64,000 bases of DNA from Flavobacterium limicola. Its GTDB lineage: Bacteria; Bacteroidota; Bacteroidia; Flavobacteriales; Flavobacteriaceae. Made by a program: the position numbers and the translations under genes. A model generated the notes under the pieces. The model was not told the origin of the DNA. It saw nothing but the letters and a program-made list of their open reading frames with translations, and did no database searches. Location: assembly GCF_003634755.1 (NCBI RefSeq), contig NZ_RBXA01000003.1:496001-560000 (forward strand), written 5' to 3'. Shown piece by piece: positions 1 to 9,528 of the stretch; the first letter of the stretch is position 1, and each line of letters opens with the position of its first letter.

Positions 1-3000
1 ATATTCCAACAGGTGGAGCGGGTGGATATACCTACAACTGGACTCCAGGCACCCCGACAGGTGATGGAACGAGATCAGTAACAGGATTAAGCGCCGGAAC
101 TTGGACTTGTACTGTAACTGATGCAAACAGTTGTACTACTGTTGTTAACTTTGTAATCACACAACCAACGGTTATCAGCACAGCAACTGCTGCTCAAACA
201 AATGTGTCTTGTAATGGAGGTTCTAATGGTTCTGCTTCCGTTACTCCTTCGGGAGGTGTTGGTGGCTATACTTATTCTTGGTCTCCATCAGGTGGAACGG
301 CTGCTACAGCAACTGGATTAAGTGCAGGAACATATACTGTAACAGTAACCGATGCTAACGCATGTACGGCTTCTCGTAACTTTATAATCACACAACCAAC
401 GGCTATTAATACAGCAACCGCTGCACAAACAAATGTATCTTGCAATGGAGGATCTAATGGTTCAGCTTCCGTTACTCCTTCAGGAGGTGCTGGTGGATAT
501 ACTTATTCTTGGGCTCCTTCGGGTGGAACTGCTGCTACAGCAACTGGATTAAGTGCAGGAACTTACACTGTAACGGTAACCGATGCTAACGCATGTACGG
601 CTTCTCGTAACTTTGTAATCACACAACCAACGACTATCAGTACGGCAACAGCTGCGCAAACAAACGTATCTTGTAATGGAGGATCTAACGGTTCTGCTTC
701 AGTCACTCCTTCTGGTGGTGCTGGTGGATATACTTACTCATGGGCTCCATCTGGTGGAACAGCTGCGACTGCTACTGGACTTGTAGCTGGGACTTATACT
801 GTAACAGTAACCGATGCTAACGCATGTACCGCTTCTCGTAACTTTGTAATCACACAGCCAACTACTATCAGTACGGCAACTGCTGCGCAAACAAACGTAT
901 CTTGCAATGGAGGTTCTAACGGTTCTGCTTCGGTGACTCCTTCTGGTGGTGCTGGTGGATATACTTATTCTTGGTCTCCATCAGGTGGAACGGCTGCTGC
1001 TGCAACCGGATTAAGTGCAGGAACATATACTGTAACGGTAACCGATGCTAACGCATGTACCGCTTCTCGTAACTTTGTAATCACACAACCAACGACTATC
1101 AGTACTGCAACAGCTGCGCAAACAAATGTGTCTTGTAACGGTGGATCTAATGGTTCAGCTTCCGTTACTCCTTCGGGAGGTGCTGGTGGATATACTTATT
1201 CTTGGGCTCCTTCGGGTGGAACGGCTGCTACAGCTACTGGATTAAGTGCAGGAACATATACTGTAACGGTAACCGATGCTAACGCATGTACCGCTTCTCG
1301 TAACTTTGTAATCACACAACCAACGGCTATTAGTACAGTTGCTGCTCAAACAAATGTGTCTTGCAATGGAGGATCTAACGGTTCTGCTTCTGTTACTCCT
1401 TCTGGTGGTGCGGGTGGATATACTTATTCTTGGTCGCCTGCGGGTGGAACAGCTGCTACAGCAACTGGATTGAGTGCAGGAACTTATACTGTCACAGTAA
1501 CCGATGCTAACGCATGTACGGCTACGAGAACATTCATAATTACACAGCCAACAGCTATCAGTACAACAACTGCTGCACAAACCAATGTGTCTTGTAATGG
1601 AGGATCTAACGGTTCTGCTTCGGTGACACCTTCTGGTGGTGCGGGTGGATATACTTATTCTTGGTCGCCTGCGGGTGGAACGGCTGCTATCGCAACTGGA
1701 TTAAGTGCAGGAACATATACTGTCACAGTAACCGATGCTAACACATGTACCGCTACGAGAACATTTATAATTACACAGCCAACTGTTCTTGTGGCAACCG
1801 CTGCTGCACAAACGAACGTTTCTTGCAATGGAGGTGCTGACGCATCTGCTACCGTAAGCGTATCAGGAGGTACAAGTGGATATTCCTACTCATGGGCTCC
1901 ATCTGGAGGAATAGCTGCTACTGCAACAGGTTTGAGTGCAGGAACATATACCGTAACTGTTACAGATTCTAATGGTTGTACAACTACTCAAGGTTTTACA
2001 ATTACACAGCCAACGGCAATTGGTTTTACGACAACTTTCTTATCTGGGTATGATTACAATATTGGATATAGTCAGAGTATTGTAGGTTCAGGAGGAACAG
2101 GGGCTAAAACGTATGCAGTTACAACAGGAAGTTTGCCTTCTGGTTTTTCACTATCAACAGCTGGACAGATAACAGGTATTTCAACACAAATTGCAGATAG
2201 TAATTTTACCGTTACTGCTACTGATGCTAATAATTGTACTGCTACATTTAATTATGTACTGAAATTAAACCAAATACCAGTTACTGTAACTGCAACACCT
2301 TCTCAAACTAAAGTATATGGGGAAAGTGATCTTGTTTTAACTTATAACGTATCACCAAGTTTACTTTCTGGAGATTCATTTACTGGTTCTTTAACAAGAG
2401 TTAGTGGCGAAAACATTGGCACTTATGCTATTAATCAAGGTTCGCTTTCAGCTGGGTCTAAATATTTAATTACTTATGCTGGTGCTAACTTTACTATTAC
2501 CGCAAAACCAATTACAGTAACGGCAACTCCAATACAAACGAAAGTTTATGGGGAAATAGATCCAGTTATTGCTTATACCGTTTCACCTAGTTTAGTTGGT
2601 AGTGATTCTTTTACAGGAGCTTTAACAAGAGTCGCTGGAGAAAACACAGGAACTTATGCCGTTAACCAAGGAAGTTTGAGTGCGGGATCTAATTATATAA
2701 TTAGTTACTCAGGTGCTAACTTTACCATTACTGCAAAACAAGTTACTGTAACAGCAGCTCCATTGCAAACGAAAGTTTATGGAACAACAGATCCTACTTT
2801 TACTTACACAGTTTCACCAAATTTGGTAGGTAGTGATGCCTTTACAGGATCTTTAACTAGAGCTGCAGGAGAAAACATTGGAAACTATGCCATTACAGAA
2901 GGAAACTTAAGTGCAGGTTCTAATTATGATATCACTTATGTTAGCAAAGATTTTACTATTACAGCAAAACCTATCACTGTAACGGCAGACGCTTCACAAA

Positions 3001-4160
3001 CAAAAGTTTATGGGACAACGAATCCAGTTTACTCTTATACTTTCACGCCTACTTTAGTAAGTGGCGATTCTTTCACGGGAACTTTAACTAGAGCTGCAGG
3101 AGAGAATATTGGAAACTATGCTATCGCACAAGGTAACTTAAGTGCAGGAGCTAATTATAACATTACTTATGTAAGCAGAGATTTTACTATTACGGCAAAA
3201 CCAATCACAGTAACTGCAAATGCTTCACAAACCAAAGTATATGGAACAACGAATCCGGTTTACTCTTACACTGTTTCACCAAATTTAGTTAGTGGCGACT
3301 CTTTTACTGGAGCCTTAGCAAGAACTGCTGGAGAGAATGTGGGGACTTACACCATTACACAAGGTACCTTAAGCGCCGGTGCTAACTATACCATTACTTA
3401 CAACGGCTCTAATTTCACGATTACTAAGGCAGATCAGGTTATAACTTGGAATCAGACTTTAGGATTTGATTGTAATGGAGAAACTAGTATTGTTTTAACT
3501 GCTGTTGCAAATAGTGGTTTAGCAGTAAATTATGCTTCTTCAAATGCGAACATTGCTACTGTTTCAAATAATTCATTATTTTTCCAAAATTACGGGTCTA
3601 CAACTGTAACAGCATCGCAAGCAGGAAACATGAATTACAACGCAGCTCCAGCTGTAATTTTACCAGTAGTAGCTAGTCAGCCTAACCTAATTAGAAAACA
3701 ATTTGAAAATATTATATTCTTTGACAACAGTTCGAAGAATTTCAAATCGTATAGTTGGTATAAAAATGGGGTTTTAGTTCCTGGACAAACTTTACAATAT
3801 TTCAAAGAAAATGGTGCCTTGAATGGAACTTATTATGCAGTTGCAACAAAACTAGACGGAACATTAATTACAAGTTGTCCGTTGACTCTTTCGCCAACTG
3901 TAGAAGAGGAATCTATGAGAGTTGTTCCAAACCCTGTGAGAAGCAATGCGAGTTTCCAATTAATTACTAATATTAGCGCAAGCAGAATACAAAATGCACG
4001 TGTTGAGGTTTTTAACTTAACAGGAAACTTGTTAACAACTGCAAATACAAGTCAAAACAATATTGACATGATAGCTCCGAGTGTTGAGGGAATTTACATT
4101 GTAAAAATAACCTTAGCAAATGGCAAATATTTTACTAAAAACCTTTTAGTGAAAAATTAA
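1..4160 (+). CDS. SprB/MBG-repeat cell-surface adhesin with type IX secretion tail (5' end outside window)
   Basis: The frame is open from base 3, so the true start lies upstream of the window. About eight near-identical 77-residue SprB repeats (core NVSCNGGSNGSASVTPSGG, ending TITQPT-like) follow one divergent partial copy and run to about base 2010. A putative Ig-like stretch comes next, then five 77-residue MBG-type repeats (TKVYG...SGDSFTGSLTR...FTITAKPIT) at about 2280-3430. The last 80 residues look like a type A type IX sorting domain (VVPNPVRSNASF, ending GKYFTKNLLVKN). SprB repeats occur in the gliding adhesin of Flavobacterium and in many other surface proteins, so this is a large exported adhesin. 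Whether it is SprB itself or a paralogue cannot be decided. The repeats are far more alike than expected from age, suggesting gene conversion. A hairpin terminator follows the stop. Confidence 0.9.
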   Translation, partial: IPTGGAGGYTYNWTPGTPTGDGTRSVTGLSAGTWTCTVTDANSCTTVVNFVITQPTVISTATAAQTNVSCNGGSNGSASVTPSGGVGGYTYSWSPSGGTAATATGLSAGTYTVTVTDANACTASRNFIITQPTAINTATAAQTNVSCNGGSNGSASVTPSGGAGGYTYSWAPSGGTAATATGLSAGTYTVTVTDANACTASRNFVITQPTTISTATAAQTNVSCNGGSNGSASVTPSGGAGGYTYSWAPSGGTAATATGLVAGTYTVTVTDANACTASRNFVITQPTTISTATAAQTNVSCNGGSNGSASVTPSGGAGGYTYSWSPSGGTAAAATGLSAGTYTVTVTDANACTASRNFVITQPTTISTATAAQTNVSCNGGSNGSASVTPSGGAGGYTYSWAPSGGTAATATGLSAGTYTVTVTDANACTASRNFVITQPTAISTVAAQTNVSCNGGSNGSASVTPSGGAGGYTYSWSPAGGTAATATGLSAGTYTVTVTDANACTATRTFIITQPTAISTTTAAQTNVSCNGGSNGSASVTPSGGAGGYTYSWSPAGGTAAIATGLSAGTYTVTVTDANTCTATRTFIITQPTVLVATAAAQTNVSCNGGADASATVSVSGGTSGYSYSWAPSGGIAATATGLSAGTYTVTVTDSNGCTTTQGFTITQPTAIGFTTTFLSGYDYNIGYSQSIVGSGGTGAKTYAVTTGSLPSGFSLSTAGQITGISTQIADSNFTVTATDANNCTATFNYVLKLNQIPVTVTATPSQTKVYGESDLVLTYNVSPSLLSGDSFTGSLTRVSGENIGTYAINQGSLSAGSKYLITYAGANFTITAKPITVTATPIQTKVYGEIDPVIAYTVSPSLVGSDSFTGALTRVAGENTGTYAVNQGSLSAGSNYIISYSGANFTITAKQVTVTAAPLQTKVYGTTDPTFTYTVSPNLVGSDAFTGSLTRAAGENIGNYAITEGNLSAGSNYDITYVSKDFTITAKPITVTADASQTKVYGTTNPVYSYTFTPTLVSGDSFTGTLTRAAGENIGNYAIAQGNLSAGANYNITYVSRDFTITAKPITVTANASQTKVYGTTNPVYSYTVSPNLVSGDSFTGALARTAGENVGTYTITQGTLSAGANYTITYNGSNFTITKADQVITWNQTLGFDCNGETSIVLTAVANSGLAVNYASSNANIATVSNNSLFFQNYGSTTVTASQAGNMNYNAAPAVILPVVASQPNLIRKQFENIIFFDNSSKNFKSYSWYKNGVLVPGQTLQYFKENGALNGTYYAVATKLDGTLITSCPLTLSPTVEEESMRVVPNPVRSNASFQLITNISASRIQNARVEVFNLTGNLLTTANTSQNNIDMIAPSVEGIYIVKITLANGKYFTKNLLVKN

Positions 4161-4177
4161 AATTATTTACTGAATAG

Positions 4178-4205
4178 ACATCCTCATTTTAATGAATGAG
4201 GATGT
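4178..4205 (+). terminator. Hairpin terminator after the adhesin gene
   Basis: A perfect 11-bp stem (ACATCCTCATT / AATGAGGATGT) with a 6-base loop starts 17 bases after the adhesin stop codon. An AT-rich tail follows, without a clean T run. Confidence 0.6.
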
Positions 4206-4327
4206 ATTATTCAAATTAAAAAAAACAAGTATGAAATTGTCATTTTCTGCAAGTATGCGCGAGCAATAACTAACAAATAAATAAAGGGCAATTACATATG
4301 CTTCCGCTAAAAATCAATTTTACATCT

Positions 4328-5161
4328 ATGAAATTCAATCTTAAAAACATAATTGGAGTTACAGCATTATTAATCTCACAAGGAATAGCTGCGCAAGTTT
4401 ATGTAGGAATACAGTCTGGAATAGGAAATATCCAGAGTGATATTACTGGCATACAAACAGGTAATCGCCTAGGAGGAGCTTTAAAGGCAGGTTACATCTA
4501 CCCTTTAAATTCGCATTTTGGAATTGGTACCGGGTTAGAGTTCTCGCAATACAAGCAAGAAGTTTCTTTTTCTCAGCCTACTGCAACGCTCTCAAATTTT
4601 GAAGTTGACGCTTCAACTTCTGCATTTGTTTATAACATGACTACAAACAATTACAGAGAAAAACAAACATTACGAGCTTTACAAGTTCCTCTTTTTGTGC
4701 AGTACAAAAAAAACATAAATAAGGGCATTGATTTTAATTTTAGAGCTGGTGCTAAATATTTTTTACCTATCAAATATGAAATTAATGCAACTGCCGATAA
4801 TGCCAATGGTACTGCTTTTTATCCAGATGTCAACCTTACTATTTTTGATTTACCAGAATTTGGTTTTGGTCAACAAAATAATTATTCCGCATCAGGAGAA
4901 TACAAAACAAAAGGAATTATAATGAGCTCTTTTGAGTTAGGATTTACCTTTGATATTGGAGAGAAGAGTTCCTTATATTCTGCCATGTTCCTAGAGCATG
5001 GATATGGTTCAATTCTAGACCAAAATAATAATGAATCCTATATTGGTTACAGGCCAACATCAGTATCTGACAGAAAAGCTAATGGATTGTATAGTACTGA
5101 TAAAGATGCAAAAATTAAACCTGTAGCATTTGGTATAACATTAGGATGGAATTTTAAATAA
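4328..5161 (+). CDS. Outer-membrane beta-barrel protein (PorT/OmpW-like fold)
   Basis: About 277 residues. The ATG at 4328 is preferred over the in-frame ATG at 4298 because it gives a clean signal peptide (MKFNLKNIIGVTALLISQG, cleavage after AAQ). The mature part has alternating hydrophobic/aromatic strands such as YVGIQSGIGN, GIGTGLEFSQY, LQVPLFVQYKK and FNFRAGAKYF, and ends in AFGITLGWNFK, a typical outer-membrane C-terminal aromatic strand. This matches the outer-membrane beta-barrel domain proteins common in Bacteroidota. It lies 167 bases behind the adhesin and in the same direction, but a terminator separates them, so it is probably its own unit. A role in export or anchoring of the adhesin is possible but is only inferred from position. 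Confidence 0.75.
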   Translation: MKFNLKNIIGVTALLISQGIAAQVYVGIQSGIGNIQSDITGIQTGNRLGGALKAGYIYPLNSHFGIGTGLEFSQYKQEVSFSQPTATLSNFEVDASTSAFVYNMTTNNYREKQTLRALQVPLFVQYKKNINKGIDFNFRAGAKYFLPIKYEINATADNANGTAFYPDVNLTIFDLPEFGFGQQNNYSASGEYKTKGIIMSSFELGFTFDIGEKSSLYSAMFLEHGYGSILDQNNNESYIGYRPTSVSDRKANGLYSTDKDAKIKPVAFGITLGWNFK

Positions 5162-5185
5162 ATCCAATTTTTTTTAAATTAAACT

Positions 5186-5220
5186 AAAGGTCTTGACTAA
5201 TAATCAAGACCTTTTTTTTT
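5186..5220 (+). terminator. Rho-independent terminator of the beta-barrel gene
   Basis: Stem AAAGGTCTTGA / TCAAGACCTTT with a 7-base loop, directly followed by a run of T, 25 bases after the stop codon. Confidence 0.85.
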
Positions 5221-5438
5221 CGATAGCTTGCTTTTTCAGCGAGTTTATGAGTACTAATTTTCATCAAGTGATGTTTGTACAGATTAAAAAAAGTAGTTTT
5301 TAATGAAAAAAAAGAGGGTATTTTGAATAGAATCAAGTGCTCACTTTAAATTGGAATTGGGTAATCAATATCACTGGAATTTGCATTTAGTAAAAGAAAT
5401 AGTTGCGAAAAAAATTCCTTTAAATAATAAAAAGTCTA

Positions 5439-6359
5439 TTAAATCCATTCCGAATTTTGCTTGTAGTTGTCTGGTAAATAAGTGAGGTATTGCACCATTC
5501 TGGGGGCAGAACCGTGATTGGGTGTCGCACAATGAGGCAATGCCTGGTGCCAAATAATGAAATCGCCTGCGTTTCCGATCACGGGGATAGGCTTTAATGT
5601 TTCCAGTGCGACTTTTCTTGGATTTTCATTAGGCAATAACTCACTTAGCCAACCTTCAATATTGCGGTGAAATCCTGCAACACAATGAAATGCACCCTCT
5701 TTTTCATTACAATCAGTCAGATAAAGAAGTCCCTGTAGTCCAAAAGGAATGGGCAGTTTTAAACTTACATCCCAGTGAAGCGAACTTCCTGAGAACCGAA
5801 AATAGTCATTTTCAGGAGGATTAAAACTTACTTTATCGATGGTTTTATAAATCTTTGTGGTGGCATAAAGTTGCTGATAGGCTTTTTGAATTCGTAATGA
5901 TTGCCTGTTTTTATTCAGTGTAGGATGATTTGAAAAAGTAAGCATCAGACCTCTTTGCGCCTCGTGTTGTTTGTACCAAGTCTCTTTGTGGTTTGGATTC
6001 ATTCCTAAAAATTCCCAAATAGCTTGTTGGGTCGCTTCACATTCTGATTTAGATATGGCATTTTTCACGACCACATATCCGTTTTTATCCCAAAAAGCTA
6101 AATCTTCCTCAGAAAGAACATCCTCAACGATAGCTTGTTCTGATGTAGAAATATCTTTTTGATTTTTTACAATCCATTCTTTAAAAGAATCCAAACTGGG
6201 TTTCTCAAAATAAAGATAGTGAAGCGTATCCTCCATACTGATGCCCAAGCGGTACAATGATTCAATTTCTTCATTCCAAGAACAATTTTCACCAGAAATA
6301 GATTTGTTTTCCGGGTGCAACGTTCGTTCCCAGAGTTTCTCAATAATGGTCGACGGCAT
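5439..6359 (-). CDS. Phytanoyl-CoA dioxygenase (PhyH) family oxygenase
   Basis: 306 residues. The family of Fe(II)/2-oxoglutarate oxygenases is recognised from FWDKNGYVVVKNAIS near residue 89, the HxD metal motif (H195-W-D197 in SSLHWDVSL), a distal histidine in HQALPHC (H271 or H276) and an Arg likely to bind 2-oxoglutarate (R287 in PRMVQYLTYLP). These proteins hydroxylate small molecules in the cytosol; the substrate here is unknown. The first 85 residues are an extra N-terminal part not obviously belonging to the oxygenase fold. The gene stands alone, with no operon partner on either side. The assignment to the family is firm, the function is not. Confidence 0.85.
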   Translation of the reverse strand: MPSTIIEKLWERTLHPENKSISGENCSWNEEIESLYRLGISMEDTLHYLYFEKPSLDSFKEWIVKNQKDISTSEQAIVEDVLSEEDLAFWDKNGYVVVKNAISKSECEATQQAIWEFLGMNPNHKETWYKQHEAQRGLMLTFSNHPTLNKNRQSLRIQKAYQQLYATTKIYKTIDKVSFNPPENDYFRFSGSSLHWDVSLKLPIPFGLQGLLYLTDCNEKEGAFHCVAGFHRNIEGWLSELLPNENPRKVALETLKPIPVIGNAGDFIIWHQALPHCATPNHGSAPRMVQYLTYLPDNYKQNSEWI

Positions 6360-6523
6360 AACAGTGCGTTTAGATTGTTCTCAAAAATAAAGAATAATAG
6401 TATGAATTATTTTCTAATACTGAAAATTTATTATCTAAAGATATGTACTAATTGGAATATATGCATGAATATGCAGATAAAAACCGCACATTAAATGAAG
6501 CTTCATTGTATCCAATGCTAATC

Positions 6524-6805
6524 TTAGTTGTTAGTTGTATTCATTTTGTGTCTTGGTAAATTAATTTCATTGTCCTGTGGAATATAACCTCTTTGTGTGC
6601 TTTTTTTGATTTGTATAATAATCAATGGGTCCCTGTCTAAATAAGCTTCTGAAATAGCTTGTTTTATGGATGTTCTAAGCCTTTGAATAATTTTATTAAT
6701 CGTGTTTACTGAATGTATTTTTCTGCAACTCATTGGACATAATCCCTTTTGATTGGTTTTGTTTGTATTTATTGCAAACAGAATTGTTATTTTTTCCTGG
6801 TTCAT
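6524..6805 (-). pseudogene. Remnant of tyrosine recombinase/integrase N-terminus (arm-binding domain)
   Basis: The 93-residue frame begins with ITILFAINTNKTNQKGLCPM, which resembles the opening of Bacteroidota tyrosine recombinases (typically ILF-hydrophobic-NK-KINKKGLCPIYCRIT, the Arm-DNA-bind domain). After about 35 residues the similarity fades and no core-binding or catalytic domain (R...HxxR...Y) follows. It is best read as a decayed 5' fragment of an integrase from a former mobile element. The TraG piece just upstream supports that history. An unrelated small gene is the alternative. Confidence 0.5.
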
Positions 6806-7057
6806 GTTTCCACTGATTTAAGGTAAAGAATTGGTGTACCTATTCAAATTTAAAACTAGGGAATGCACTACATGTATGTTTAGTACATAACTTACGAATC
6901 TAATATAGCATCCAGTTTATTTCATGGGATTGTTTACAGTAGTGTAATAGTTGTTGGTAAAAAAATGTCTTTCAGGATGAGTTTCGTATCCGGAACGTCA
7001 ATTTTTTTCCGCTACCACTACTTCTCGTAAATATTTAGATGCAAATCAGATGAACTA

Positions 7058-7621
7058 TCATTCATTCTCGTTCTCTTTAAAAAGAAGTTTACCGGGATAT
7101 TTCTCAGCATAAGTAAGGATTAAATCTACGATGTATTGGTTGCTTTTATAAGGAGTAACTTGACCGCTGACGATGTTTCCGGCGATGTTCATAATCACAT
7201 CGGCTTGCTCATGACCGTAATCTTTACAAAGCTGACTAAAGTCTTGGATCCCTAAACAAGTGGCTGCTTTATTGCTTCGTGCGGTGGCAATCAGACAATC
7301 CATAGTGTTGAGATAGATAGTCGGAAACTCATCTAAGACCAAACTGCTTTTCAGCTTCCCTTTTTGATTCACCAGTTTTACCAAGCGAGAAACATATAAG
7401 GACAATACGGCACCATAAATTTGTATTTTCTGAGGGGTATTGCCCATGCAGACAATCTTGGGTTCAGCCGGATTATCAATGTCTAATGTAAAGTCATTTC
7501 CGGATAGTACATAATACAACTGGGGAGAAGAAAGTCGGACCATCGCAATCGTAGCGGAAGCAATTTGCCCCTCCAGTTGTTCCATGGCATCATTGAGATA
7601 CGAAGGTATAGTGGATGTGAA
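7058..7621 (-). pseudogene. Internal fragment of a conjugative TraG/TraD-type coupling protein
   Basis: Reading from about 7621 the frame gives IPSYLNDAMEQLEGQIASAT, followed by YVLSGNDFTLDIDNP, VCMGNTPQKIQIYGAVLSLY, LVLDEFPTIYLNTMD, IATARSN and GIQDFSQLCKDYG. These are hallmark segments of the TraM-recognition/C-terminal part of Bacteroidota TraG, the ATPase that feeds DNA to the conjugation channel. Only about 155 of the usual 600-800 residues remain; Walker A and the membrane segments are missing. Similarity stops at NIVSGQVT (about base 7154), after which the frame runs 31 residues in unrelated sequence. Its upstream end is joined to a PLP-enzyme fragment in another frame. Non-functional relic of a conjugative element. 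Confidence 0.75.
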
Positions 7622-7878
7622 AGGTATGTTTTAGAAACCGGGAATTCGGTACCATATTTTGCAATAGCCGAAATGGCAGCGTCTTTCAGCCTGTTGCAAC
7701 ATTCAAGTCCAAGATAACTGGTAGTGGCAAAATAGAATAGTGCTGTATCGTTGATTTGAAGAGTGCGTCCAGTAAGGATTTTATCTTTAGCATAGAGATG
7801 GATCGTACCTTCATTTTTTGCCATTGCTAACATTTCATCGACTGTATCAATAAAATGATTGTGCTTGATTTTCGCCAT
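7606..7878 (-). pseudogene. N-terminal fragment of an AONS/KBL-type PLP-dependent acyltransferase
   Basis: About 91 residues from the ATG at 7878 resemble the start of 8-amino-7-oxononanoate synthase-like (alpha-oxoamine synthase) enzymes: FYFATTSYLGLECCNRL corresponds to the N-Y-L-G-L segment, and AIAKYGTEFPVSKTYLSHPLY to the YGTG-S-R-x-x-G-T-x-x-x-H region. The catalytic PLP lysine and some 300 residues are absent. After HPLY the frame runs into an out-of-frame TraG piece and ends at 7483. It is divergent from the gene at 8131, with a putative operator between them, so it was probably once a target of the AraC regulator encoded at 8541. Confidence 0.6.
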
Positions 7879-7989
7879 GAGTACTCCATTTTAAATTAGG
7901 GATTTATGCCTTTTTGAATTTGTTGAGGGGTTTTCAAAGGGTAAAGTTCTGATTTTAAAACAGTAGAATGGAAGGGACTTTGTAAATAA

Positions 7990-8020
7990 TCCCGAATTGA
8001 TATGTGATATTCCCGAATTG
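7990..8020 (+). promoter_or_regulatory. Direct repeat, 21-bp spacing, likely AraC-family operator
   Basis: TCCCGAATTG occurs at 7990-7999 and again at 8011-8020, exactly two helical turns apart, in the divergent intergenic region between the PLP-enzyme remnant and the 8131 gene. The related pair TCCTGATTTGATA at 9529-9541 and 9550-9562 has the same spacing. Direct repeats on one DNA face are typical for AraC proteins, and one is encoded at 8541. Confidence 0.55.
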
Positions 8021-8130
8021 CAGTGTTTAAGATAAAATGATTGATTACTATTACATTATCTCTTTTTTGGGTAACTAATCGCAGAAAAGGAATCGATAAT
8101 TTGCTAGGTTGTAATAAAAGATCGGATGCT

Positions 8131-8505
8131 ATGGAGGACTACTATGAAAACGAATTTGCCCTATTCTGGATCAGTGGGAACATACTTTTTTTTGAGTATA
8201 AACCAGGTGTGGTAATTAATTTAGCGGCAGCGCAGCGTATTGTAGCGGATAGAATGCAAATGCAAAAGGAGAAAATATATCCCGTTTTGTGTGATGTTAG
8301 AGGCATTGCCGATTCTGATAAAGCAGCCAGGGATTATTTGGCGCAACACGGCTCTGCTCTGACGAAAGCCGTCAGTATATTGGCAAACCAAACGATATCG
8401 ATTGTAATGATTTCATTTTATCTTAAAATAAGTAAACCTCAAGTGCCAACCAAGGTGTTTAGTGACAAGGCTAAAGCACTGGAATTTTTGAAAGCATTTG
8501 TCTAG
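8131..8505 (+). CDS. Small STAS/DUF7793-like protein preceding an AraC regulator
   Basis: 124 residues from the ATG at 8131; an earlier in-frame ATG at 8041 would add 30 poorly conserved residues. The sequence (MEDYYENEFALFWISGNILF, YKPGVVINLAAAQRIVADR, YPVLCDVRGIADSDKAARDYLA, KVFSDKAKALEFLKAF) has the alternating strand/helix look of the small DUF7793/SpoIIAA-like proteins in Flavobacteriia, which consist of a short sandwich with the phrase PVLCD. No catalytic residues are evident. The AraC gene starts 35 bases downstream on the same strand, so the two are likely cotranscribed, and this protein may modulate that regulator. The family name is given from memory of the motif pattern. Confidence 0.6.
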   Translation: MEDYYENEFALFWISGNILFFEYKPGVVINLAAAQRIVADRMQMQKEKIYPVLCDVRGIADSDKAARDYLAQHGSALTKAVSILANQTISIVMISFYLKISKPQVPTKVFSDKAKALEFLKAFV

Positions 8506-8540
8506 GAATATAATTTTCAACAATTTAAATACTATAGGAT

Positions 8541-9479
8541 ATGGATCAGGAAATCGACCAACAGCGAATAGAGATTATCTACAAAATGCTTCTGGAAATG
8601 GCAGAAGGGAATTTTGCATACCGCATACCAAGGACAGGGAAGGATGACGACCTGGAGGGATTGGCCGTATTGGTGAATTGGGTGGCAGAAGAAATGAAAG
8701 GGTCGCTATTCCATGCGGGTTTTACCAACCCTCACCTTAGCTATCAGTACACAGTTCAAAGTTCATTCATAGTAGACAATAAATTAATCATAAAGAACTT
8801 TACTGAAAATGTAACGGACCTTTTAGGATGTACCTCCCATGAACTTTTGGAATTGAATTTTATGGAACTTTTGGTAAAAGAATCGGTTCCCTTGTTGGAA
8901 ACGATACTACCTGAAATGTTACAAAATGAATCCTTTCAAAAGAGTATTGCGCTGGAGATCGCTTCTTTCAAAAAATTAGTTATTCCGGTAAATTGTATTG
9001 TTTCAAGGTTATACGGAAGTACAGAGATAGTGATTAGTTTTATTGCTGCTAGTGTAGATGACAACATGAAAAATTTGATGACAGCAAAGAAAAATTTGAC
9101 GGCTGAAGAACAGAAAATTCACAACTTTTTAGATGTAAAATCCACACAAGCAGTTTATGATTACATATTGGCCAATATGGATTCAGCTATGCCAACATTA
9201 AAAGTACTCTCCCGCATTTTTGGTACCAATGAATACAAATTAAAGAACGGTTTTAAGCATGTATTTAAGACGACCATACAACAATTTTATAATAGTGAAA
9301 GACTCAAGCGGGCACTCCTTCTGATACAGCATACCGAAATACCATTAAAAACGATTGCTATTATGGCAGGCTTTTCTACGTATCCAAATTTTTCAAGAGC
9401 TTTCAAAATTAAGTATGGGTATTCCCCATCCGACCTTCAAAGACAAACGCCAAAGATCTGGACACCAGCTCTCAAATAG
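8541..9479 (+). CDS. AraC-family regulator with PAS-like N-terminal domain
   Basis: 312 residues. Residues 1-55 are helical (GNFAYRIPRTGKDDDLEGLAVLVNWVAEEM, resembling a HAMP/linker). Residues 70-170 look like a PAS sensory fold (FIVDNKLIIKNFTENVTDLLGCTSHELLELNFMELL). The last 100 residues are an AraC DNA-binding domain: first helix-turn-helix around TLKVLSRIFGTNEYKLKNGF, second in IPLKTIAIMAGFSTYPNFSRAFKIKYGYSPSDL. Probably binds the 21-bp-spaced direct repeats found before 8131 and before 9621, thereby controlling itself and the MauE/DUF6520 genes. The ligand is unknown. Confidence 0.85.
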   Translation: MDQEIDQQRIEIIYKMLLEMAEGNFAYRIPRTGKDDDLEGLAVLVNWVAEEMKGSLFHAGFTNPHLSYQYTVQSSFIVDNKLIIKNFTENVTDLLGCTSHELLELNFMELLVKESVPLLETILPEMLQNESFQKSIALEIASFKKLVIPVNCIVSRLYGSTEIVISFIAASVDDNMKNLMTAKKNLTAEEQKIHNFLDVKSTQAVYDYILANMDSAMPTLKVLSRIFGTNEYKLKNGFKHVFKTTIQQFYNSERLKRALLLIQHTEIPLKTIAIMAGFSTYPNFSRAFKIKYGYSPSDLQRQTPKIWTPALK

Positions 9480-9528
9480 CAGTAGGAATGTCCATGAAAT
9501 AAACGGAGGACTTTCATCAATCAAAAAA

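Noticed and set aside
1242..1580. Minus-strand ORF of 112 codons inside the adhesin repeats
   Set aside because: Cys/Ser/Arg-rich antisense shadow of the SprB repeats; no protein-like features.
5371..5553. Minus-strand ORF overlapping the end of the PhyH gene
   Set aside because: Overlaps the well-supported dioxygenase in another frame and lacks family features.
6524..6805. Candidate integrase for the cassette array
   Set aside because: Only the arm-binding part of an ordinary tyrosine recombinase remains, 14 kb from the array and without catalytic residues.
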